Assembly: GCF_002813445.1 (NCBI RefSeq)
Contig: NZ_PHHD01000001.1
Coordinates: 6,448,001-6,512,000, forward strand
Direction of reading: 5' to 3'
DNA: 64,000 nucleotides
From: Pseudomonas tolaasii NCPPB 2192
GTDB lineage: Bacteria; Pseudomonadota; Gammaproteobacteria; Pseudomonadales; Pseudomonadaceae
Below, piece by piece: positions 44,562-53,219 of this stretch (positions are counted from its first letter, which is position 1; each line of letters begins with the position of its first letter). Both the position numbers and the translations under genes were made by a program. The notes below the pieces were generated by a model. It saw only the letters and a program-made list of their open reading frames with translations, was not told the origin of the DNA and did not search any database.

Positions 44562-45467
44562 ATGGACTTGTTCCAGGCGATGACGGTTTACGTAAAAGTC
44601 GTGGAGACCGGCAGCATGACGGCCGCCGCGCAAGAGTGCGGCTTGTCGACCACCATGGTCGGCAATCACCTGCGCGCACTGGAGCAACGGCTGGGAGTCA
44701 GCCTGCTCAAGCGCACCACGCGCAAACAAAGCCTCACCGAATTTGGCGGGCAGTATTACCAGCGGTGTCTGGAGGTGCTGGGGCTGGTGGCCGACTCCGA
44801 GCGGCTGGCCGAACAAACCCACAGCGAAATCCCCAAAGGCAACCTGCGCATCACCGCCCCTCCGGTGTTCGGCACAGAACGCCTGGTGCCGGCCCTGAGC
44901 GAATTTTCGCGGCGCTATCCGCTGATCAACCTCTACGTGGTGCTGAGCAATGAGCGCATGGACCTGGTCGACAGCGACTTCGACGTGGCCATCCGCCTCG
45001 GCGAACTCGAAAACTCCAGCCTGATCGCCCGGCCCATGCAGCCCTACACCCTGACGCTCTGTGCGTCCCCCGACTACCTGGCGCGACGCGGCACGCCGTC
45101 GAAACCCGAAGACCTGCAGCAGCACGACTGCCTGGCGTTCGCCTACCCGGCCAACGACAACTGGCGCGACACCGACAAACTGTGGCGCATGGCCGACGAT
45201 AACGGCGAGGTGGAGGTGCCGGTGTCGGGCTCGTTGACCATCAACAGCTCGCAAGGCTTGCGCCAGGCGGCGGTCAACGGCATGGGCATCATCATGCTGG
45301 CCGATGCCCTGGTACAACCGGACCTGGAGAGCGGCAAGCTGATGGCCTTGCTCACGACCTATAAACTGCCCAGCCGCCCCATGCACCTGCTGTATCGCCA
45401 GGACCGCTACCGCCTGCCCAAGCTGCGTGCATTCGTGGATTTCGTGATGGAGAAGTGGGCGCTCTAG
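44562..45467 (+). CDS. LysR-family transcriptional regulator
   Basis: A 301-residue regulator starting at ATG 44562 (MDLFQAMTVYVKVVETGS). Its winged helix reads MTAAAQECGLSTTMVGNHLRALEQRLGVSLLKRTTRKQSLTEFG, of the type found in the CrgA/DmlR-like subgroup, followed by a periplasmic-binding-like effector domain (GNLRITAPPVFGTERLVPALSEF). Divergent from the aminotransferase, its likely target. Its TAG stop lies within a CTAG shared with the convergent HAD gene's stop. Confidence 0.9.
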   Translation: MDLFQAMTVYVKVVETGSMTAAAQECGLSTTMVGNHLRALEQRLGVSLLKRTTRKQSLTEFGGQYYQRCLEVLGLVADSERLAEQTHSEIPKGNLRITAPPVFGTERLVPALSEFSRRYPLINLYVVLSNERMDLVDSDFDVAIRLGELENSSLIARPMQPYTLTLCASPDYLARRGTPSKPEDLQQHDCLAFAYPANDNWRDTDKLWRMADDNGEVEVPVSGSLTINSSQGLRQAAVNGMGIIMLADALVQPDLESGKLMALLTTYKLPSRPMHLLYRQDRYRLPKLRAFVDFVMEKWAL

Positions 45468-46087
45468 AACGTCACCCCCAACTCACGCAGGCGCGCGGCG
45501 GTGCGCTCGGCCGATACATGGTGAATGCCCTGCCAGCCAAGGGCCTGGGCCGCTTCGATATTGCCGGCAACATCATCGATAAACACCACTTCAGCGGGTT
45601 GGATATCCGGCAGATGAGCGCGCACCTGGCCAAGGCTGGCGTGGTAGATCGCCGGGTCAGGCTTGATCAGCTTCAGCTCGCCCGATACCACGATGTTGCG
45701 AAACCGCTGCAGGAACGGGTAGTTGGCCCGCGCGTAAGGGAAGGTTTCGGCAGACCAGTTGGTGAGCCCGAACAAGGGCATGTCCGCCTGATACAACGCT
45801 TCGAGGATCGCCACGCCGTCCGGCAACGGGCCACGCAGCATTTCATGCCAGCGGTCGTAGTAGGAACGGATCAGGATTTCATGTTGAGGGTGTTCGGCGA
45901 TCAGGCTGCGAGTGCCATCGGCCAGTGTGCGACCGGCGTCCTGCTCGGTGTTCCAGGCCTGGGTGCAGACGGTGTCGAGAAAGTGTTGCCGTTCGTGATC
46001 GTCGGCAATCAGCTTGCGATAGAGGTGCTGCGGGCTCCAGTCGAACAGAACACCGCCGAAATCAAAAACTACTGCACGAATCGTCAT
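45464..46087 (-). CDS. HAD-IA family hydrolase
   Basis: A 207-residue phosphatase-like protein: motif I VFDFGGVLFDWSP (residues 8-20, where the second Asp of DxD is replaced by Gly, as in the YihX/haloacid dehalogenase branch), motif II GLTNWSAETFP near 112, motif III Lys in LIKPDPAIY and motif IV VVFIDDVAGNIEAAQALG. The DxG motif suggests either a dehalogenase-like or YihX-type sugar phosphatase activity. Substrate unknown. Confidence 0.85.
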   Translation of the reverse strand: MTIRAVVFDFGGVLFDWSPQHLYRKLIADDHERQHFLDTVCTQAWNTEQDAGRTLADGTRSLIAEHPQHEILIRSYYDRWHEMLRGPLPDGVAILEALYQADMPLFGLTNWSAETFPYARANYPFLQRFRNIVVSGELKLIKPDPAIYHASLGQVRAHLPDIQPAEVVFIDDVAGNIEAAQALGWQGIHHVSAERTAARLRELGVTF

Positions 46088-46176
46088 CAGATCCTCCGTT
46101 AGCGTGGCTTGATAGCCGAGGGAGTCTGGCAGATTGTGAGCACGGACGGGAGCGCGTGGTTGTAACCCGAAGCAAA

Positions 46177-46263
46177 TGTGGGAGCCGACTTGCCTGCGAT
46201 GCAGTCACCTCGGTGTATCCGTTGCTCCGCGGCGATTCTATCGCAGGCAAGCCAGCTCCCACA
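46177..46263. repeat. REPIN between HAD gene and fabV
   Basis: The left arm is diverged (GTGGGAGCCGACTTGCCTGCGAT) and the right arm is the standard inverse; the spacer is about 42 bp. Confidence 0.85.
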
Positions 46264-46294
46264 CAAGCTGGCTGCCGCATGCTTTGACTGTGTT

Positions 46295-47488
46295 TTAAGC
46301 CTGGATCAGGCCGTTGATTTTCACAGTCGGGTTTACGTCAGCTTCGTAATCAACACCGTCGATCTCAAAGCCGAACAAGCGCAGGAATTCTGCCTTGTAG
46401 CCGGCAAAATCGCTGATCTCGTTGACGTTGTCGTCGGTCACCTGGTTCCACAGCGCAGCAACGGCGTCCTGAACCTTGGGCTCAAGCTCAGCCAGGTCGG
46501 CACGCAGGCGGCCGTCGGCGTCGAGCTTCGGCGTCTGACCGTACAGGCTGTCCTTGAACAGGCCGTAAACCTGCTCGATGCAACCCTCGTGGGTGCCCTG
46601 CTCTTTCATCACTTTGAACAGCAGCGACAGGTACAGCGGCATGATCGGGATCGCCGAGCTGGCCTGGGTGACCACGGCCTTGAGTACCGACACACGGGCG
46701 TCGCCCTTCAGTGCGGCGAGGTTGTCACGCAGGGTCAGGACTTTCTTGTCCAGGTCTTTTTTGGCTTCGCCGATGGAGCCGTTCCAGTAGATGTCCTGGG
46801 TCAGCTTTTCACCGAGGTAGGTGAACGCGGTGGTCTTGGCACCTTCGGCCAGCACGTCGGCGTCACGCAGGGCGTCGATCCACAGCTGCCAGTCTTCGCC
46901 GCCCATCACTTTGACGGTGCCGTCGATTTCTTCCTGGGTCGCAGGCTCAAGGGTGGTGTCGACCACAACGCCTTTGTCGGTGTTGATACCGCGCAGGGTC
47001 ACGGCCTTGCCGATCGGCTTGAGGGTGGAGTTGTGCACCACGCCTTGCGGGTCGGTACGGCGTGGCGCGGCCAGGCTGTAGACCACCAGGTCGATCTTGC
47101 CCAGATCTTTCTTGATGGTGTCGATGGTCAGGCGCTTGATCTCGTCGGAGAACGCGTCGCCGTTGATGCTCTTGGCGTACAGGCCTTTTTCGACGGCAAA
47201 CTTTTCGAACGCCGCGCTGTTGTACCAGCCGGCGGAGCTCAGCTTGCCTTCTTCGCCTTCTTTCTCAAAAAACACGCCCAGGGTGTCGGCGCCGCAGCCA
47301 AACGCGGCACTGATGCGCGCGGCGAGGCCGTAACCGGTGGAAGCGCCGAGGACCAGCACCTTTTTAGGGCCGCCTTCGATGGCGCCGTGTTGAGTCACGT
47401 ACTCAATCTGTTCCTTGACGTTCGCTTCACAGCCAACAGGGTGAGCGGTCACACAGATAAAGCCACGAACCCGCGGTTTGATGATCAT
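46295..47488 (-). CDS. fabV: Trans-2-enoyl-ACP/CoA reductase FabV
   Basis: NADH-dependent last step of fatty-acid elongation, 397 residues from ATG 47488 (MIIKPRVRGFICVTAHPVGCE, a FabV hallmark). The nucleotide motif is VLVLGASTGYGLAARI near residue 48, and the catalytic Tyr-8x-Lys is in DIYWNGSIGEAKKDLD near 235-244. FabV is intrinsically triclosan-insensitive, a known source of natural triclosan tolerance in Pseudomonas. Regulatory signals not evident. Confidence 0.95.
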   Translation of the reverse strand: MIIKPRVRGFICVTAHPVGCEANVKEQIEYVTQHGAIEGGPKKVLVLGASTGYGLAARISAAFGCGADTLGVFFEKEGEEGKLSSAGWYNSAAFEKFAVEKGLYAKSINGDAFSDEIKRLTIDTIKKDLGKIDLVVYSLAAPRRTDPQGVVHNSTLKPIGKAVTLRGINTDKGVVVDTTLEPATQEEIDGTVKVMGGEDWQLWIDALRDADVLAEGAKTTAFTYLGEKLTQDIYWNGSIGEAKKDLDKKVLTLRDNLAALKGDARVSVLKAVVTQASSAIPIMPLYLSLLFKVMKEQGTHEGCIEQVYGLFKDSLYGQTPKLDADGRLRADLAELEPKVQDAVAALWNQVTDDNVNEISDFAGYKAEFLRLFGFEIDGVDYEADVNPTVKINGLIQA

Positions 47489-47764
47489 AAAATTTCTGCC
47501 TCTTCCAAGGGGTCGACGGCCAGTGGTGGCCATTCAACTTCATTCGTACCGGTCTATGACGCCTGAAAAACCGAAGCGTCACGATAGTCGCAAATCTTCT
47601 GTTTACAAAATCCAATCCACAAAATGCTCAAGACACCGCAGGCGCGGGGGTAAACCTTGTCCCCGACCTTCACAAATTTGCACTATTAAAAACGCCCGGC
47701 ATCGCTATAACCCACTATCATGGCAGCAATGTTTCACTATGTTTCAGGTCCGGAGCCTCGTTTC

Positions 47765-48589
47765 ATGAGTAATAGTGCTGTTCGCAAGAAGCTGATCTCG
47801 GCCGCCTGGGTGCTCGGGGTATTGCTGTTCATCTACTGCTTCCCGCGCACGACCCTGGTGTTTCTGCTGCTGGTGGTGGTGTGTGGCGTTTACGACTTCC
47901 TGCGTAACGGCCTGTACGACCGCGACACGATCAAGAAATACTTCATCGGCAACGGCCGCAACACCTGGATTCTGGCGCCGTTCAACACCCTGTTCGACCT
48001 GGTGAGCAGCCGTAACCGCCACGTCTACACCATGCGCGACCTGCCGCCCGCCTGGCGTGAAGACCTGCAACAGGTGATCGACGACGCCATGGCGCAAAAG
48101 GACGAAATCATCAGCTACCTGGACGAGCGCATGGCCGAGAAGAAACGCGGCATGCTGTTTTTCCAATGGTACGGCCGCCCGATCGAAACCACCCTCGACA
48201 TCCCGCAACTGCGCAAAAAGCTGCCATTTGTGAAGACCATCGGCGTCTCGGTGTTCAACGAAAACCGTTCCACGTCTTTCCACTTCGGCCCGCTGCGCAT
48301 GATGTTCCGCGTGCTTTACAACATGGCGCCGGCACCGCACCACGAAGGTGTGTACATCCAGGTGGGCAAGCACAAGCACTACTGGCACGACGACCCGCTG
48401 TTTATCTTCGATGACACGCTGATGCACGCGTCTTTCAACAAAAACGACGCCAAACGTTACTGCCTCTTCATCGACATCGTGCGCCCGACCCCGCTGCCGG
48501 GTTTACTCAACGCGGTGATCTCGGGTTTTGCCGGGCTGGTATATACCCTGCGTCGGGTTTTCTACAAAAACTGGAAGCTGATTCAGTAA
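47765..48589 (+). CDS. Aspartyl/asparaginyl beta-hydroxylase family membrane protein (LpxO-like)
   Basis: A 274-residue protein from ATG 47765. Two N-terminal hydrophobic stretches (LISAAWVLGVLLFIYCF and TLVFLLLVVVCGVYDFL) anchor it in the inner membrane. The C-terminal Fe(II)/2-oxoglutarate domain has the ligands around STSFHFGPLR and DDTLMHASFNKNDAKRYCLFIDIVRP, giving His and Arg for iron and oxoglutarate. This architecture resembles LpxO, which 2-hydroxylates lipid A acyl chains in Salmonella and Pseudomonas, but peptide hydroxylation cannot be excluded. Confidence 0.8.
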   Translation: MSNSAVRKKLISAAWVLGVLLFIYCFPRTTLVFLLLVVVCGVYDFLRNGLYDRDTIKKYFIGNGRNTWILAPFNTLFDLVSSRNRHVYTMRDLPPAWREDLQQVIDDAMAQKDEIISYLDERMAEKKRGMLFFQWYGRPIETTLDIPQLRKKLPFVKTIGVSVFNENRSTSFHFGPLRMMFRVLYNMAPAPHHEGVYIQVGKHKHYWHDDPLFIFDDTLMHASFNKNDAKRYCLFIDIVRPTPLPGLLNAVISGFAGLVYTLRRVFYKNWKLIQ

Positions 48590-48739
48590 GTTCTGCGGCA
48601 TGATGGTGCTTGACGGTGTTTGCGCGTTGCCCTTGTGACGGCCAGACTAACCGTCTCGTGCGACCGGATTCGGCGCTCACCATTTTCAAGCCACCGCCGC
48701 TCCCGGCGAGTGCGGTGGCTGTGCTTTCAAGGAATCAGA

Positions 48740-50113
48740 ATGCCCCAACGTCAAGTCATCAACGCCTCCGTCAGCCCCAAGGGCAGCCTCGAAACCCTGT
48801 CCCAACGTGAAGTCCAGCAACTGAGTGAAGCCGGTACCGGCAGCATCTACACCCTCTTCCGTCAGTGCGCCCTGGCCATCCTCAACACCGGCGCGCATAT
48901 CGACAACGCCAAGACCATCCTCGACGCCTACAAAGACTTTGAAGTGCGCATCCACCAGCAGGATCGCGGCGTGCGCCTGGAATTGCTGAATGCCCCTGCA
49001 GACGCGTTCGTTGATGGCGAAATGATCGCCAGTACCCGCGAAATGCTGTTCAGCGCCCTGCGCGACATCGTCTACACCGAGAACGAACTCGACAGCCAGC
49101 GCATTGACCTGAGCAACTCACAGGGCATTACCGACTACGTGTTCCACCTGCTGCGCAACGCCCGCACACTGCGCCCGGGCGTCGAGCCGAAAATCGTGGT
49201 GTGCTGGGGCGGGCATTCGATCAATACCGAAGAATACAAATACACCAAGAAGGTCGGCCACGAACTGGGCCTGCGCAGCCTCGACGTGTGCACCGGCTGC
49301 GGCCCCGGCGTGATGAAAGGTCCGATGAAAGGCGCGACCATTTCCCACGCCAAACAACGCATTACTGGCGGGCGCTACCTGGGCCTGACCGAGCCGGGCA
49401 TCATCGCCGCCGAAGCGCCGAACCCGATCGTCAACGAGTTGGTGATTCTGCCGGATATCGAAAAACGCCTGGAAGCCTTCGTGCGCGTCGGCCACGGCAT
49501 CATCATCTTCCCGGGCGGCGCCGGTACGGCGGAAGAATTCCTGTACCTGCTGGGCATTTTGATGCACCCGGACAACCGTGACGTGCCGTTTCCGGTGATC
49601 CTCACCGGGCCGAAACAGGCCGCGCCGTACCTGCAGCAATTGCACGCGTTCGTCGGCGCCACCCTCGGCGAAGCGGCGCAGGCGCACTACCAGATCATCA
49701 TCGATGACCCGGCTGAAGTGGCACGCCAGATGACCTCCGGGCTCAAGGCCGTGAAGCAGTTCCGTCGCGAGCGCAACGACGCGTTCCACTTCAACTGGCT
49801 GCTGAAAATCGATGAAGGTTTCCAGCGCCCGTTCGATCCGACCCACGAAAACATGGCCAGCCTGCAACTGAGCCACGCCCTGCCACCCCACGAACTGGCG
49901 GCCAACCTGCGCCGCGCGTTCTCGGGAATTGTGGCGGGCAACGTCAAGGACAAGGGCATCCGCCTGATCGAAAGGCACGGCCCGTACGAGATTCACGGCG
50001 ACCCGGCCATCATGAAGCCACTGGACGAACTGCTGCAGGCCTTCGTCGCCCAGCACCGAATGAAGCTGCCGGGCGGCGCGGCCTATGTGCCGTGCTACCG
50101 CGTGGTGCAATAG
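48740..50113 (+). CDS. ppnN: Pyrimidine/purine nucleotide 5'-monophosphate nucleosidase
   Basis: A 457-residue protein from ATG 48740. The lysine-decarboxylase-like (LOG) core carries VVCWGGHSINTEEY, TGCGPGVMKGPMKGA and the PGGxGTxxE motif in FPGGAGTAEEFLYLLG near residue 260, flanked by N- and C-terminal PpnN extensions that bind (p)ppGpp in E. coli. It hydrolyses nucleoside monophosphates to base and ribose-5-phosphate for nucleotide salvage. The next gene, on the other strand, starts right at its stop. Confidence 0.92.
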   Translation: MPQRQVINASVSPKGSLETLSQREVQQLSEAGTGSIYTLFRQCALAILNTGAHIDNAKTILDAYKDFEVRIHQQDRGVRLELLNAPADAFVDGEMIASTREMLFSALRDIVYTENELDSQRIDLSNSQGITDYVFHLLRNARTLRPGVEPKIVVCWGGHSINTEEYKYTKKVGHELGLRSLDVCTGCGPGVMKGPMKGATISHAKQRITGGRYLGLTEPGIIAAEAPNPIVNELVILPDIEKRLEAFVRVGHGIIIFPGGAGTAEEFLYLLGILMHPDNRDVPFPVILTGPKQAAPYLQQLHAFVGATLGEAAQAHYQIIIDDPAEVARQMTSGLKAVKQFRRERNDAFHFNWLLKIDEGFQRPFDPTHENMASLQLSHALPPHELAANLRRAFSGIVAGNVKDKGIRLIERHGPYEIHGDPAIMKPLDELLQAFVAQHRMKLPGGAAYVPCYRVVQ

Positions 50114-50506
50114 CTAGCGTTGCACCGCCACGCATTTGATTTCCACCAGCAAACCGGGGTGCGCCAGTTCTGACACGCCGATGGTCGTCCAGGCGCACTG
50201 CCCGCGTGGAAACAGGCGGTTTTTCACCTCGCGAAAAACCGCCATGTGCTGGCTCATGTTGACGTGGTAGGTGGTCATGTCCACCACGTCATCAAAGCTG
50301 CAACCGCCCTCCTCCAGTACCTCCCGCAGGTTCTCCCACGCGGCGATGAACTGCGCCTCGGGGTCTTCGATCACCGCCAATTGCGGCGTTCGGCCTACCT
50401 GCCCCGCGCAATAGAGCGTTTTGCCGACCTTGACGGCGGGCACGTAGCCGGCGCGCTCGACAATGGGTTGCATGGCGGGCGGGATGATGAGTTGGCGGTC
50501 AGTCAT
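50114..50506 (-). CDS. RidA-family protein lacking the usual active-site Arg
   Basis: A 130-residue YjgF/YER057c/UK114 protein: VGKTLYCAGQVGRTP, and GLLVEIKCVAVQ at the C-terminus. RidA enzymes deaminate reactive enamines and use an Arg just before the last strand (motif x-A-R-x); here that position reads CAWTTIG with Trp (W106). It therefore probably belongs to one of the Rid subfamilies without imine deaminase activity. Function unknown. Convergent and abutting with ppnN. Confidence 0.88.
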   Translation of the reverse strand: MTDRQLIIPPAMQPIVERAGYVPAVKVGKTLYCAGQVGRTPQLAVIEDPEAQFIAAWENLREVLEEGGCSFDDVVDMTTYHVNMSQHMAVFREVKNRLFPRGQCAWTTIGVSELAHPGLLVEIKCVAVQR

Positions 50507-50676
50507 ATGCGGTATCTCTTTGCTGTCGTTTTGAGGCGTGTCGAGGGGAAGAGCCGGGCTATGGTTTTACGTGTTCCCACTCAATCACACCAGAAGAGAA
50601 ACCTATGGACCAGCGGATCTTGTTCTCCAATACGCCTTACCCTAATGTAAGGAATATCACGATGGAGACTTTCGAT

Positions 50677-50919
50677 ATGGCGACCGCGACACTTACCTCA
50701 AAAGGGCAAATCACTATTCCCGTCCAGGTCAGGACTGCTCTGGGCCTGGAAACAGGTGACCGCGTTGAGTTTGTCGAAATGGAGGACGGCAATTTTTCAA
50801 TCATCGCCGCCAGCAAAACAGTGCACGACCTCAAGGGCTTGATCCGCAAACCCTCCAAGGCTGTCTCCATTGAAGACATGAACCTTGCCATCGCCGCGCA
50901 AGGAGCCAAAGCGGGATGA
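50677..50919 (+). CDS. AbrB/SpoVT-type antitoxin
   Basis: An 80-residue protein from ATG 50677. Its swapped-hairpin DNA-binding domain is ATLTSKGQITIPVQVRTALGLETGDRVEFVEMEDG, followed by a C-terminal toxin-neutralising tail. Upstream in-frame ATGs at 50605 and 50662 are possible. The stop overlaps the toxin start (ATGA), the standard layout of a type II module. It is expected to repress its own promoter with the toxin. Confidence 0.9.
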   Translation: MATATLTSKGQITIPVQVRTALGLETGDRVEFVEMEDGNFSIIAASKTVHDLKGLIRKPSKAVSIEDMNLAIAAQGAKAG

Positions 50920-51311
50920 TCGGACTGGATACCAATGTACTGGTGCGCTATGTCACTCAGGATGATCCCGTTCAATCGCCCAAGGCATCCGAACTGGTCG
51001 AATCACTCACCACACTTTCGCCGGGCTTTGTCAGCCTGGTGTCCGTGGTCGAGTTGGTGTGGGTTTTACAAAGCTGCTATCAGTCGTCCAAAAGTGACGT
51101 GGTGGCCGTGCTGGAAACGCTGTTGCGCACGCGTGAGCTGACCATCGAGCGTGCCGAAATCATCTGGCAGGCCCTGCGCCGATTTTCGGCAAACAAAGCT
51201 GATTTTGCAGACTGTCTGATCGAGCGCTGCGCCCATTCGGCAGGCTGTAAATACACGGCCACTTTCGACCTCAACGCCGCCAAGGCAGCAGGTATGAAAC
51301 AGCTGACCTGA
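50916..51311 (+). CDS. PIN-domain ribonuclease toxin (VapC-like)
   Basis: A 131-residue PIN protein: MIGLDTNVLVRYV with first catalytic Asp D5, Glu E46 in SVVELVWVL, Asp in SANKADFADCLIE (D96/D99), and TFDLNAAK (D118). VapC toxins cleave tRNA or rRNA when the antitoxin is degraded. Translationally coupled to the AbrB-type antitoxin. Module located between housekeeping genes and small exported proteins; no other mobile signs are visible. Confidence 0.92.
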   Translation: MIGLDTNVLVRYVTQDDPVQSPKASELVESLTTLSPGFVSLVSVVELVWVLQSCYQSSKSDVVAVLETLLRTRELTIERAEIIWQALRRFSANKADFADCLIERCAHSAGCKYTATFDLNAAKAAGMKQLT

Positions 51312-51388
51312 GCCACGGCATTGCGACGACGTTCGGGCTTTGGTAAAAACCGCGTTCAACCTTGATCGAGAGACACACTCCCGTGCGC

Positions 51389-51757
51389 ATGTTTCTACTC
51401 GCTACCCTGAGCATGGCCTCCGCCGTGGCCAACGCGGACACCATCGCCTGGCCCGACCTGCCGACGACCTGCTTCGTCAGCGGCCGCCCCGCCACCAGCG
51501 AGGACATCGAAACCGGCTGTGCGGCGTTTCTGATCAATGTGCAAGGCAAGCCGGCGGGAACGCCGATCAACGTGGATGTTCCGCAGTACGCGCTGCACGT
51601 CGATGAGGCCACCGGCAAGGAAACGCCGGTGATCATCATCCAGGCGGAAGGGAACGGCGCGACCGAAGTGGTGGGCTATCAGGAGCTGGGCAGCGATCAG
51701 CTCGGTGCCGCGCTGCTGCGCGAGGTTCGTCTACTGGGTACCCGCAAGCCGATCTAG
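51389..51757 (+). CDS. Small exported protein, unknown function
   Basis: A 122-residue protein with a signal peptide MFLLATLSMASAVANA cleaved before DTIAW; a GTG two codons upstream (51383) may be the real start. The mature part has two Cys residues (TTCFVSG, ETGCAAF), probably a disulphide in the periplasm. I recognise no domain. It precedes a convergent lipoprotein gene by 3 bp. Confidence 0.7.
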   Translation: MFLLATLSMASAVANADTIAWPDLPTTCFVSGRPATSEDIETGCAAFLINVQGKPAGTPINVDVPQYALHVDEATGKETPVIIIQAEGNGATEVVGYQELGSDQLGAALLREVRLLGTRKPI

Positions 51758-51760
51758 GTT

Positions 51761-52090
51761 TCAACGAACCCAGCCGCCACCCTGCCAGTGGTAACCATCA
51801 TTGCGCTGCACCCAATGCGGGTGCACATAGCGGTAGCCTTCACGCACCGCTTCCCAATGGCCATGCACCGCCACGTAGCGCCCACCTTCCCAACGCCAGT
51901 AACCGCGCGACCATACATAGCCGTAACGCGCAGCGGGTTCGACTTCGATCACCTGCACCGGCGGCGGTTGCGGCGCCACGACTTCCACATATTCACGCTG
52001 AACGGGCCCGCGCTCATGCACCACACGCTCTTGCACACACCCGGACGCCGCGACGACTACCGCCGCCATTGCCGCATAACGTAGCAACAT
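51761..52090 (-). CDS. YXWGXW-type lipoprotein
   Basis: A 109-residue lipoprotein from ATG 52090, with signal MLLRYAAMAAVVVAASGC ending in lipobox AASGC. The mature chain begins with a Pro/Val-rich linker (VEVVAPQPPPVQVIEVEP). It then has aromatic repeats of the YxWxxGYWRWEGGRYVAVHGHW type characteristic of YXWGXW/BcpO-like proteins of uncharacterised function. Probably outer-membrane associated. Promoter faces the 130-bp gap before the DMT transporter gene. Confidence 0.82.
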   Translation of the reverse strand: MLLRYAAMAAVVVAASGCVQERVVHERGPVQREYVEVVAPQPPPVQVIEVEPAARYGYVWSRGYWRWEGGRYVAVHGHWEAVREGYRYVHPHWVQRNDGYHWQGGGWVR

Positions 52091-52221
52091 ACAAAACCCT
52101 CGGGCGCCAGCGCCCAACGAATACACAGGTAAAAAGTGCCCCCTTGCTGCAACCTCGCTCCTGCTCGGCTCTGGGTTCTTTTTAACAGGTGATGACTGTC
52201 AGGTTGCTGAACCCGTATGGC

Positions 52222-53121
52222 TCAGGACGCACACACGACAGCCGGTCGCTTCAGGCGCACCAACAACAACCCCGCGACGACGACAGCCATACCGGCGTAA
52301 GTCGACACATGGATGGCATCGCCAAACATCAACGCCGCCCACACCAGGGTGACCGGCGGTTCCAGATAAACCAGCGCCGCCACGTGGGTTGCGCTCATGC
52401 GGCGCAGCAACATCCACAGGCTCAAGTAGGCGACAAGTGTGGACAACACCGTCAGCCACACAATCGAGATCAGCACGTCGGGCGCGCGAGGAATGCTCAG
52501 GGTACCGGTGTAAAGCACTGCGCCGGTGAACCCGATCAAGGTCAGCACTGACTGGATGAACAACGGCAGCACCAGGCCACCACCCTTGGGCGGCACGGTG
52601 CGGCGCTCATACAGGGTCGCCAGCGTCAGCCCCAACGCCGCCGCCAGCGGCAAAAAGTACATGACCAGGCCGAGCTGTTGTCCGCTGCTGCTGTACTGGC
52701 CGGCGATCACCACCGCCACGCCGACAAAACTGATCATCAGACCCGCCCACTCCCAGCCACCGCTGCGCTCGGTTGCGCTGCCCGTGGACAGGGCCGCCGT
52801 CATCAGCGGTTGCAGCGCCGCAATGATTGCCGCAATGCCTGGGGGCAAACCGTTCTGAATCGCCACATACAGGCAGCTCAGGTACAGAAACTGTGAAAGG
52901 AAACCCACCACCGCGTAGTGGCGCACCTGCGCCCACGTCACCTGGAGCAACCTGACATTCAAGTACACACCCAGGCACGCCACCACCAACAGAAACCGCC
53001 AAAACAACAAGTTGAACGCGCCGCCGTCCTGCGTACCCAGCTTTGCGCCGATGTAGCCTGAACTCCACGACAACACAAACGCGCCTTGCAACAAAAACCG
53101 CCCCAGGGTCGATCGCTTCAT
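52222..53121 (-). CDS. EamA/DMT-family metabolite exporter
   Basis: A 299-residue inner-membrane protein with ten hydrophobic helices in two homologous five-helix halves. Landmarks are GAFVLSWSSGYIGAKLG at the N-terminus, the loop LPPGIAAIIAALQPLMTA (the EamA Pro-containing helix end), and LEPPVTLVWAALMFGD in the second half. Exports unknown small molecules such as amino acids. Divergent LysR gene upstream suggests regulation by it. Confidence 0.9.
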   Translation of the reverse strand: MKRSTLGRFLLQGAFVLSWSSGYIGAKLGTQDGGAFNLLFWRFLLVVACLGVYLNVRLLQVTWAQVRHYAVVGFLSQFLYLSCLYVAIQNGLPPGIAAIIAALQPLMTAALSTGSATERSGGWEWAGLMISFVGVAVVIAGQYSSSGQQLGLVMYFLPLAAALGLTLATLYERRTVPPKGGGLVLPLFIQSVLTLIGFTGAVLYTGTLSIPRAPDVLISIVWLTVLSTLVAYLSLWMLLRRMSATHVAALVYLEPPVTLVWAALMFGDAIHVSTYAGMAVVVAGLLLVRLKRPAVVCAS

Positions 53122-53219
53122 GCCGCCTCCCGTCTGTGTAAGTTGACGCCAAGGCTAGGGGTCGCGCATGCTTCTGTATATTTGAATAATCAGCATGACT
53201 AATCCGTAAAAGCAGAATC

